Below, one piece after another: positions 1-4,680 of a stretch of DNA of 5,494 nucleotides. The stretch covers positions 1 through 5,494 of the forward strand of contig CAMNHH010000143.1 in the NCBI GenBank assembly GCA_946539175.1, read 5' to 3'. The stretch is from an uncultured Clostridia bacterium (lineage in GTDB: Bacteria > Bacillota > Clostridia > Oscillospirales > Oscillospiraceae). The position numbers and the translations under genes are program-made. The notes under the pieces were generated by a model. The model saw only the letters and a list, made by a program, of their open reading frames with translations. It was not told where the DNA came from and made no database searches. The stretch's first letter is position 1. Every line of letters begins with the position of its first letter.

Positions 1-738
1 ATGCGGATGAACTGGGTGTCCACGTTGGCGGGCAGGACCTGCTGGACGATGGAGCTGGCGGACATTCTGAAACGGGACGTGGGCGTGCTGAACCTGGCCT
101 TCGCCCGGATGCGCTGCACCTATATGCTGCCCGGAACCCTGCCGGATTTCCGGCAGCTCCATCCCAACGTGAAGGTGAACATCTACGAGGGCAGCTCCGA
201 CGAGAATGACCGGAGGCTGCTGGAGGGGCAGGTGGATCTGGCCTTCTACTCCCGGCCCGCCGTGGAAAATCCCCAGCTGGAATACCAGGTGCTGGACCGG
301 GAGGAGCTGCTGATCTGCACCTGCCGGGACCATCCCCTGGGCCGCTTCGCGAAGGAAAGCTTCGGCAGCCGCCCGACCCTGGACCCGGAGCTGCTGGAAA
401 AGGAGCTGATCATTCTGCTGCAGCCGGAGCAGCGGACCCGACAAATCACCGACGCCCTCTGCCAGGAGCGGCATCTCCGCTTTGCCAATACCGTATACAC
501 CTCCAATCTGCCCGCCGCCATGGGCCTGGTGGCCCGGGGCTACGGCATCGCCTTTATTTTTGAGCCCCATCTGCGGCACTACGCGGAGCGGGACCGGATC
601 GACTGCTACAGCGTGGGCCGGGGCCGGGTGATCTCCGATTTTGTGGCGGCCCACCGAAAGGGCAGCTACCTTTCCGGCTACGCCCGGGACTACGTTGACC
701 TGGTCCGGGCCCTGCACAGCAGATACAAGGAATTATAG
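1..738 (+). CDS. LysR-type transcriptional regulator, effector-binding part (5' end not seen)
   Basis: The reading frame is open from the first base to a TAG stop at 736-738. From about residue 27 (GVLNLAF) it matches the periplasmic-binding-protein-like effector domain of LysR regulators: MLPGTLPDF near residues 42-50, HPNVKVNIYEG near 54-63, GQVDLAFYSRP near 76-86, and VARGYGIAFIFE near 177-188, the usual second-subdomain signature. The winged helix-turn-helix expected in the first 60 residues of a LysR protein is absent, so the gene almost certainly starts upstream of this window. The ATG at base 1 has no visible ribosome binding site and should not be taken as the start. The first 16 or so residues (many Trp, Thr, Cys) do not look like a typical LysR linker helix, so a truncated gene cannot be excluded. 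The ligand and target are unknown. It lies in tandem with the lipoprotein gene downstream, but that gene has its own promoter. Confidence 0.85.
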   Translation: MRMNWVSTLAGRTCWTMELADILKRDVGVLNLAFARMRCTYMLPGTLPDFRQLHPNVKVNIYEGSSDENDRRLLEGQVDLAFYSRPAVENPQLEYQVLDREELLICTCRDHPLGRFAKESFGSRPTLDPELLEKELIILLQPEQRTRQITDALCQERHLRFANTVYTSNLPAAMGLVARGYGIAFIFEPHLRHYAERDRIDCYSVGRGRVISDFVAAHRKGSYLSGYARDYVDLVRALHSRYKEL

Positions 739-848
739 TAATACTTGAATTGAGCGTCAGAAGCATTTGATTCCGGCATCCACATGATGGATTTGCAAAC
801 TGCGGTTGATGAAACGGATTCTGAGCCTCATATCAAGAAAACGTATTA

Positions 849-883
849 TGACAGACGAGTGTCAAACAAATGGAGATGTTCTC
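849..883. promoter_or_regulatory. Two small dyads upstream of the lipoprotein-gene promoter (possible operator)
   Basis: TGACA at 849-853 and TGTCA at 860-864 form a 5-bp inverted repeat around a 6-base centre. GAGA-TGT-TCTC follows at 873-883. Both sit 16 to 50 bases upstream of the -35 box at 899, where an activator or repressor could bind. Short dyads like these occur by chance, so this is a weak call with no assigned regulator. Confidence 0.25.
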
Positions 884-898
884 AATACTGCAACAGAC

Positions 899-927
899 TT
901 GAAAACGTGTCGAGGCTGTGCTACAAT
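899..927 (+). promoter_or_regulatory. Sigma-A-type promoter for the lipoprotein aminotransferase gene
   Basis: TTGAAA at 899-904, a 17-base spacer, then TACAAT at 922-927, preceded by TG at 919-920 (a TGN extended -10). Transcription would begin near 934, leaving a leader of about 60 bases before the ATG at 994. This placement argues against the earlier in-frame ATGs at 784 and 787, which lie upstream of the promoter. The intergenic stretch 739-898 contains no convincing terminator for the preceding LysR gene and no recognisable small gene. Confidence 0.75.
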
Positions 928-934
928 AACGCCC

Positions 935-958
935 GGCAATTGCCCGCGTTTTGCGGGC
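935..958 (+). other. Overlapping dyads in the leader of the lipoprotein gene
   Basis: GGCAATTGCC at 935-944 is a perfect 10-bp palindrome at the predicted transcription start. Overlapping its right end, GCCCGC at 942-947 pairs with GCGGGC at 953-958 around a GTTTT loop. The two structures share bases 942-944 and could not form together in RNA. There is no U-run after the hairpin, so it is not a terminator. It could be an operator at the start site, an RNA-stability hairpin or chance; no known riboswitch is recognised. Confidence 0.35.
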
Positions 959-981
959 GGACAAAATCAGAAAAACTACCC

Positions 982-987
982 GGAGGG
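982..987 (+). promoter_or_regulatory. Ribosome binding site fixing the start at 994
   Basis: GGAGGG lies 6 bases before the ATG at 994. The start it selects puts a lipoprotein signal peptide exactly at the N-terminus, which supports 994 over the upstream in-frame ATGs. Confidence 0.85.
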
Positions 988-993
988 AACGAG

Positions 994-2589
994 ATGAAAC
1001 AAAACATCCATCGTGCGCTTTGCCTCCTGCTGGCCGTGCTGCTGTGCTGCACGCTGCTGGCGTCCTGCTCCAGGCAGCCGGACCCGCAAAGTCAGGACAC
1101 AAGTGCCGTCCAGGGCCGAAGCACCACCGCCGTGCCCGGCAAAAGCGCGGAGAGCATCCAGATCGAAAGCACTGCCGGCGCCCAGACCGAAAGCACCGCC
1201 GAAACCCGGAGCGCACCTTCCGAGCAGGCGGCGGAGCAGCCCGGCGGCGACGCTGCCATCACCATTGACAACATCCGCAGCTTTGTGATCGGCGTGGACG
1301 AGCCCGTGGAGCTGAAGGACGGCACGAAGCGCCCGCTGATCAACTTTGACAACGCTGCCACCACGCCCGCCCTTCAGCCCGTAGCGGACGCGGTAAACGA
1401 GGAACTGAAGCTCTACGGCTCCATTGGCCGCGGCTTCTCCCAGAAGTCCAACCATTCCACCGACTTATACAACGAAACCCGGGCCAAGGTGCTGGACTTC
1501 GTGGGGGCGGATCCCGACGAATACACCTGCTTCTACGTGAACAACACCACCGACGGCCTCAACAAGCTGGCCTCCGCCCTGATCGAAAGCGAGGACGATC
1601 TGGTGCTGGTGACCCGCATCGAGCACCACGCCAACGATCTCTCCTGGCGGGAGCGCTGCAACGTGATCTGGGCCGAGGTGGACGAGCAGGGCCGCGTGAA
1701 TTACGACGAGATCGAGCGCCTGCTGACCGAGAACGAGGGCAAGGTGAAGCTGGTCTCCGTCACCGCCGCCTCCAACGTGACCGGTTACGTCACCGACGTA
1801 CACAGAGTGGCCAGGATGGCCCACGCCCACGGAGCCATGCTGGTGGTGGACGGCGCCCAGATCGTGGCCCACCGCAAGTTCTCCATGCTGGGCGAAACGC
1901 CGGAGGAAAACGTAGACTTCTTCGTCTTCTCCGCCCACAAGATGTACTCTCCCTATGGCGGCGGCGCGGTGGTGGGCCTGTCTGAGGTGCTCAACGCCCA
2001 CATGCCGGAATTCTATGGCGGCGGCACCGTGAACATCGTTCGGGACGAGAGCCAGACCTACAAGAACGCCCCCGCCTCCTACGAGGCCGGCTCCCCCAAT
2101 TACCCCGGCGTAGTGGGCCTGGGCAAGGCCATCGACGTGCTGCAGAGCGTTGGCTTTGACGCCATCGAGGCCCATGAGAAGGCCCTGAACCGCCGACTGA
2201 TCGACGGGCTCAAGAAGCTGGACAACGTGATCATCTACGGCGACACCGAGAACATTGACGACCGGGTAGGTGTTGTGACCTTCAACTTCTCCGATCTCAA
2301 CTCCTACGCCCTGGCCCGGGTGCTTTCCGAGCAGGGCGGCGTCGCCACCCGCCGGGGCGCCTTCTGCGCCCACCCCTATGTCTGGCGTCTGATGGGCATC
2401 CCCGAGGAGATGCTGAACGAGTTTGAGGAGTGTACCGACGTCAACACCCCGGGCATGATCCGGATCAGCTTTGGCATCTACAACACCGAGGAGGAGGTGG
2501 ACCAACTCCTGGAGATGCTGCCCGAAATGATCGAGACGGCCAAGTACGAGGTGGAGACCAAGTACAGCCGGGCCGAGCCCGCCTATTGA
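994..2589 (+). CDS. Lipoprotein-anchored class V aminotransferase / cysteine-desulfurase-like PLP enzyme
   Basis: A 531-residue protein in three parts. Residues 1-25 are a lipoprotein signal peptide: basic K2 and R7, a hydrophobic core from about residue 8, and lipobox L-A-S-C with the lipidated Cys at 25. Residues 26 to about 88 are a Ser/Thr/Ala/Glu/Gln-rich linker. From about residue 89 to the end is a complete class V (SufS/CsdA-like) PLP fold: FDNAATTP near 118-125; NTTDG near 184-188 for PLP phosphate; EHHAN at 210-214 with the PLP-stacking His; VDGAQ at 285-289; SAHK at 313-316 with the Schiff-base Lys316; APASYEAGSPN near 359-369; RRGAFCAHP at 453-461 with candidate persulfide Cys458; and Arg490 before the usual IYNTEEEVD. 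The family normally makes alanine and enzyme-bound persulfide from cysteine in the cytosol; an exported form is unusual. The substrate is unproven and no SufE/SufU partner is visible. It is probably co-transcribed with the TipAS-like gene 28 bases downstream. Confidence 0.9.
   Translation: MKQNIHRALCLLLAVLLCCTLLASCSRQPDPQSQDTSAVQGRSTTAVPGKSAESIQIESTAGAQTESTAETRSAPSEQAAEQPGGDAAITIDNIRSFVIGVDEPVELKDGTKRPLINFDNAATTPALQPVADAVNEELKLYGSIGRGFSQKSNHSTDLYNETRAKVLDFVGADPDEYTCFYVNNTTDGLNKLASALIESEDDLVLVTRIEHHANDLSWRERCNVIWAEVDEQGRVNYDEIERLLTENEGKVKLVSVTAASNVTGYVTDVHRVARMAHAHGAMLVVDGAQIVAHRKFSMLGETPEENVDFFVFSAHKMYSPYGGGAVVGLSEVLNAHMPEFYGGGTVNIVRDESQTYKNAPASYEAGSPNYPGVVGLGKAIDVLQSVGFDAIEAHEKALNRRLIDGLKKLDNVIIYGDTENIDDRVGVVTFNFSDLNSYALARVLSEQGGVATRRGAFCAHPYVWRLMGIPEEMLNEFEECTDVNTPGMIRISFGIYNTEEEVDQLLEMLPEMIETAKYEVETKYSRAEPAY
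1164..1201 (+). repeat. Short imperfect direct repeat in the linker coding region
   Basis: A 14-base unit at 1164-1177 recurs at 1188-1201 with 13 of 14 identical bases, 24 bases (8 codons) apart. It encodes two Glu-Ser-Thr-Ala units in the disordered linker between the lipid anchor and the enzyme. Such repeats fit slippage-driven growth of a flexible tether. Confidence 0.5.
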
Positions 2590-2617
2590 CGGGCCTGCGG
2601 AATAAGGAGAAGCTGTG

Positions 2618-3013
2618 ATGAACGCCATTGACCGCAAGGAATCGGAGCAGTACCGGGCGGAAGCCAGGGCCCGCTGGGGCCAAAGCGCCGCCTATGAGGC
2701 CTACGAGCAAAAGACCGGGCATTACACCGGGCAGGATTGGAAGGCCGCCGCGGAGGGAATGGACCGGATTATGGGGGACTTTGCCGCCTGCAGGAGCCGG
2801 GGCGCGGCCCCGGACTCCCCCGAGGCCCAGGGCCTGGTAAAGACCCTGCAGGACCATATCAGCGCCCATTACTATCCCTGCACCCGCCATATCCTGGCGG
2901 GCCTGGGACAAATGTACGCCGCCGACGAGCGCTTCCGGGCGAACATCGACCGGCACGGCGACGGCGCCGCCGCCTACATCCGGGACGCCGTGGCAGCGTA
3001 CTGCGGCAAATAA
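2618..3013 (+). CDS. Stand-alone TipAS-type (antibiotic-recognition) domain protein
   Basis: A 131-residue soluble, mostly helical protein made up almost entirely of a TipAS-like domain. Family-like features are a W-G-Q-S-x-A-Y-E-A-Y start (residues 20-29), a G-x-D-W segment near 38-41, P-D-S-P-E-A-Q near 65-71, and a long conserved stretch from about 80 to 128 with YYPC (85-88), LAGLGQMY (93-100) and DERF (103-106). In TipAL, Mta, SkgA and similar regulators this domain is the C-terminal ligand sensor behind a MerR DNA-binding domain; here no such domain is present. Cys88 may correspond to the cysteine that TipAS uses to capture thiopeptides, but I cannot align it to confirm. AAGGAGA at 2604-2610 is 7 bases from ATG 2618 and 4 from an in-frame GTG at 2615, so ATG is preferred. 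It could be a drug-sequestering protein or a sensor for another small molecule; the true ligand is unknown. Confidence 0.8.
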   Translation: MNAIDRKESEQYRAEARARWGQSAAYEAYEQKTGHYTGQDWKAAAEGMDRIMGDFAACRSRGAAPDSPEAQGLVKTLQDHISAHYYPCTRHILAGLGQMYAADERFRANIDRHGDGAAAYIRDAVAAYCGK

Positions 3014-3032
3014 GCCAATCTGAGCCATCAAA

Positions 3033-3076
3033 AATCACGCTTTCGGAGCCCCTTGCCGGCTTCCGAAAGCGTGATT
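3033..3076. terminator. Bidirectional intrinsic terminator between convergent genes
   Basis: A perfect 15-bp stem (arms 3033-3047 and 3062-3076) encloses a 14-base loop that can add three further G-C pairs (3048-3050 with 3058-3060) after one bulged base. On the minus strand the stem runs into five consecutive T (complement of 3030-3034), a classic terminator for the gene at 3093-3548. On the plus strand the tail after 3076 is only moderately T-rich (TTGTCTGTTCT), but the hairpin begins 19 bases after the TipAS-like stop codon and probably serves that unit too. Confidence 0.88.
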
Positions 3077-3092
3077 GTCTGTTCTGCCGGGT

Positions 3093-3548
3093 TTATCCCC
3101 ACCGGTAGTAGTTCCGCAGAAGCTCCGTCACCTGATCCTCCGCCCCGCTGAGAATCACCCGGCTCATGCCCCGGTCCCGGCTGTAGCTGAAGGAGGCGTC
3201 CTTTGCCCGCGTCATAGCGGCGCAGAAGAAGGCGGAGAGCTCCGCGCCCTCCTCGTCGGAGACCGGCAGATCCAGAACCACGCAGATCCGGTTGGACTTT
3301 TTCGCGGTATCCGCCAGAAAATCGAATACCGCCGCGTTCCGCTTGATCCGCAGGCCCTCCTTGACAAAGGGCTCCTTGAAAAAGCGGTCCAGCTCCTCCG
3401 GAGTGAACTGCCATATCCCGTCGATCTTCTCCCCCCGGAGCAGGCCCTGGCGCAGATAGCTCCGCAGAGTCCTGGTGGTGAAGCCGGTCATGATGGCCAG
3501 CTCGTTCAGATTATAGGCTTTTTCCACGTTGTTGTACCCCCGTTTCAT
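3093..3548 (-). CDS. MerR-like helix-turn-helix protein with an unidentified C-terminal domain
   Basis: A 151-residue protein. Residues about 12-58 form a MerR/excisionase-type winged helix: LNELAIMTGFTTRTLRSYL (14-32) is the recognition helix-turn-helix, GLLRGEKIDGIWQFTPEEL (35-53) the wing, then DRFF. The remaining 90 or so residues do not match a ligand domain I recognise. They suggest a helix (64-82), a strand (88-94), a helix (98-115), two strands around a turn (119-134) and a final helix (136-148), a ferredoxin-like order. There is no TipAS domain or metal-binding Cys set. The start is uncertain: ATG at 3546-3548 has only a weak upstream Shine-Dalgarno, and GTG at 3525-3527 (residue 8) preceded by a G-run is an alternative. 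It likely regulates transcription; the target is unknown. It converges on the TipAS-like gene and shares the terminator at 3033-3076. Confidence 0.75.
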   Translation of the reverse strand: MKRGYNNVEKAYNLNELAIMTGFTTRTLRSYLRQGLLRGEKIDGIWQFTPEELDRFFKEPFVKEGLRIKRNAAVFDFLADTAKKSNRICVVLDLPVSDEEGAELSAFFCAAMTRAKDASFSYSRDRGMSRVILSGAEDQVTELLRNYYRWG

Positions 3549-3573
3549 ATTCGGCTCGGCCTTACCTGGCTAT

Positions 3574-3602
3574 ATTGTAGCGGAAGTCCCTGCCCGGCGC
3601 AA
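3574..3602 (-). promoter_or_regulatory. Promoter for the MerR-like gene
   Basis: Read on the minus strand: TTGCGC (3602-3597), a 17-base spacer, then TACAAT (3579-3574). Transcription would start near 3567, about 19 bases before the ATG at 3548, which gives a very short leader. It lies in the 122-base gap after the LysR stop codon at 3671. I see no convincing terminator in that gap, so LysR read-through into this gene is possible. Confidence 0.6.
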
Positions 3603-3670
3603 CAGGAAAACCGGGGACTTTTTCACAGGGCGCCGCGAGGCTTCGGGGCCGGGGCGGGAGGCGAACGACC

Positions 3671-4558
3671 TCACAGGGGGAAGGCCACCGCGTCCCGGTA
3701 GAGCTGCCGCAGCAGCGCCACAAAGGCGGCCAGGCTGGGGCGGCTGTCCTCCCGGTGGGTACACAGCACACAGGAGAAGCCCTCCCCGCAGTCAAAGGGA
3801 ATCCAGGCGAACTGGCCGCTGTGGTCGTTGAGAAAGCCCGGGGCCAGGCAGAGCCCCAGGCCCGCCGCCACGTTGGTGAGGGTGGTGTCGTGGTCCGGGC
3901 TGTTGAAATAGTCGATTTTCCCGGTGGCGATGAGCCGGTGCTGCACCGCCTTCAGAGCCGGAGGCGAGCCTCCGCCCACCATCAGGGTCCGCCCGTAGAG
4001 CTCCGCCTCGGTGATGAGATCCCGCCCGGCCAGGGGATCGTCCCGCCGGGCGATGAGATAGACCCGGCTCTCAAAGAGGGAGTGGACCCGGACGCCGGGC
4101 ATCTGCCGGGTCTGCTCCTTCAGGGCAAAAAGCAGGTCGGTCTCATTGCGGAGAAAGCTGTCCACCCCGGTTTCGTACTGAAAAACCGGGGTGATCTGCA
4201 CCCGGGGCCAGCTTTGGGCGAAAAGGCGCATGGCCTCCGGGAGAAAGTACAGGGCCTGCCGCACCATAAGGCTGACGCGGATGCTGTCATGATACCGGGC
4301 GCTGAAGTTTTGCCCCTGCTCAACGGCCCGCCGCAGCTCCTGGCGCATCCCCGTGAGATAGGACACAAACTGGGTTCCGGCGGGGGTCAGGGCCGCGCCC
4401 CTGCCGCTGCGCTCAAAGACGGGAAAGCCGATCTCCTCCTCCAGCAGCCGGATCTGGTAGGAAAAGCTGGGCTGGCTCACAAACAGGTTCTCCGCCGCCC
4501 GGCTGAAATTCAGGGTCCGGGCCAGCTCAATGCAGTAATCCATCTGCTTTGTGGTCAT
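3671..4558 (-). CDS. LysR-type transcriptional regulator, divergent from the flavodoxin operon
   Basis: A full-length LysR protein of 295 residues. The N-terminal winged helix-turn-helix spans about residues 1-60, with FSRAAENLFVSQPSFSYQI (18-36) as the core, LEEEIGFPVFER (39-50) and LTPAG (57-61). A linker helix follows, then the two-lobed effector domain from about residue 91 (DSIRVSLMV), including TLTNVAAGLGLCLAPGF near 226-242. The start is set by AAGGAGG at 4570-4564, 5 bases from ATG 4558; an ATG six codons upstream (4576) has no ribosome binding site and would overlap this one. The C-terminal lobe carries Cys237, Cys257, Cys263 and Cys266. The classic LysR arrangement, with a divergent target gene and overlapping promoters, suggests control of the flavodoxin/aldo-keto reductase unit plus autoregulation. 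The inducer is unknown. Confidence 0.93.
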   Translation of the reverse strand: MTTKQMDYCIELARTLNFSRAAENLFVSQPSFSYQIRLLEEEIGFPVFERSGRGAALTPAGTQFVSYLTGMRQELRRAVEQGQNFSARYHDSIRVSLMVRQALYFLPEAMRLFAQSWPRVQITPVFQYETGVDSFLRNETDLLFALKEQTRQMPGVRVHSLFESRVYLIARRDDPLAGRDLITEAELYGRTLMVGGGSPPALKAVQHRLIATGKIDYFNSPDHDTTLTNVAAGLGLCLAPGFLNDHSGQFAWIPFDCGEGFSCVLCTHREDSRPSLAAFVALLRQLYRDAVAFPL

Positions 4559-4563
4559 AGCTG

Positions 4564-4570
4564 CCTCCTT
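4564..4570 (-). promoter_or_regulatory. Ribosome binding site fixing the LysR start at 4558
   Basis: AAGGAGG on the minus strand, 5 bases before the ATG at 4558-4556. It lies inside the extension that would be translated from the alternative ATG at 4576, so the shorter protein is preferred. Confidence 0.85.
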
Positions 4571-4621
4571 GTCCAATTGTTATTTGATTTCTGAATTGAT
4601 TATATAACATTTCAATTGGAC
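4571..4621. promoter_or_regulatory. Inverted repeat in the divergent LysR/flavodoxin promoter (candidate LysR operator)
   Basis: GTCCAATTG at 4571-4579 is repeated in exact inverted form, CAATTGGAC, at 4613-4621. The arms start 42 bp apart, about four helical turns. Within this, AATTGA (4594-4599) and TCAATT (4612-4617) form a second 6-bp dyad around an AT-rich centre containing TTATATAA (4600-4607). One outer arm lies in the LysR leader and the other covers the -35 box of the flavodoxin promoter, which suits a tetrameric LysR protein bound at two sites. No footprint data support it; this is inferred from position and symmetry. Confidence 0.5.
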
Positions 4622-4628
4622 TTTGCAA
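4599..4628 (-). promoter_or_regulatory. Promoter for the LysR gene
   Basis: On the minus strand: TTGCAA (4628-4623), an 18-base spacer, then a perfect TATAAT (4604-4599). The transcript would start near 4592, about 34 bases ahead of the ATG. It overlaps the divergent flavodoxin promoter, so one bound regulator could influence both. Confidence 0.6.
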
Positions 4629-4645
4629 TAGTGCTTTGCTATAAT
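4616..4645 (+). promoter_or_regulatory. Promoter for the flavodoxin/aldo-keto reductase operon
   Basis: A perfect TATAAT at 4640-4645 is preceded by TG at 4637-4638 (extended -10). A weak -35, TTGGAC at 4616-4621, lies 18 bases upstream inside the inverted repeat. A strong -10 with a poor -35 is typical of activator-dependent promoters. The transcript would start near 4652. Confidence 0.7.
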
Positions 4646-4680
4646 GGGGCCAGAACAGAAAAAAACAGGAGGTCATCATC

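Noticed and set aside
1..75. Minus-strand reading at the left edge that looks somewhat protein-like (SSIVQQVLPANVD)
   Set aside because: It is short, runs off the window, and continues as a shadow of the LysR frame without its own start signal or a recognisable family.
778..792. Hairpin ATCCA-CATGA-TGGAT after the first LysR gene
   Set aside because: The 5-bp AT-containing stem with only a short T tract is too weak for an intrinsic terminator.
784..993. In-frame 70-codon extension of the lipoprotein gene from ATG 784
   Set aside because: The extension lies partly upstream of the promoter at 899-927, has no good ribosome binding site and no recognisable protein features. It would also bury the signal peptide.
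1465..2637. Long open frame on the minus strand opposite the aminotransferase (about 390 codons)
   Set aside because: It is an antisense shadow of a GC-rich gene: His/Gly/Val-rich composition, no domain match, and the plus-strand frame carries all the conserved motifs.
3603..3670. Possible terminator after the LysR gene (3671-4558)
   Set aside because: The segment is GC-rich with several weak, competing pairings and a short A/T stem near 3606-3624, but no strong hairpin followed by a T-run on the minus strand.
3623..3678. Direct repeat TCACAGGG (3623-3630 and 3671-3678)
   Set aside because: An 8-base repeat in GC-rich DNA is expected by chance, and one copy lies within the LysR stop codon region. 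There are no signs of a mobile element or attachment site.
3755..4594. Long open frame on the plus strand opposite the LysR gene
   Set aside because: It is an antisense shadow with Gly/Pro/Leu/His-rich low-information sequence, while the minus strand encodes a clear LysR protein.
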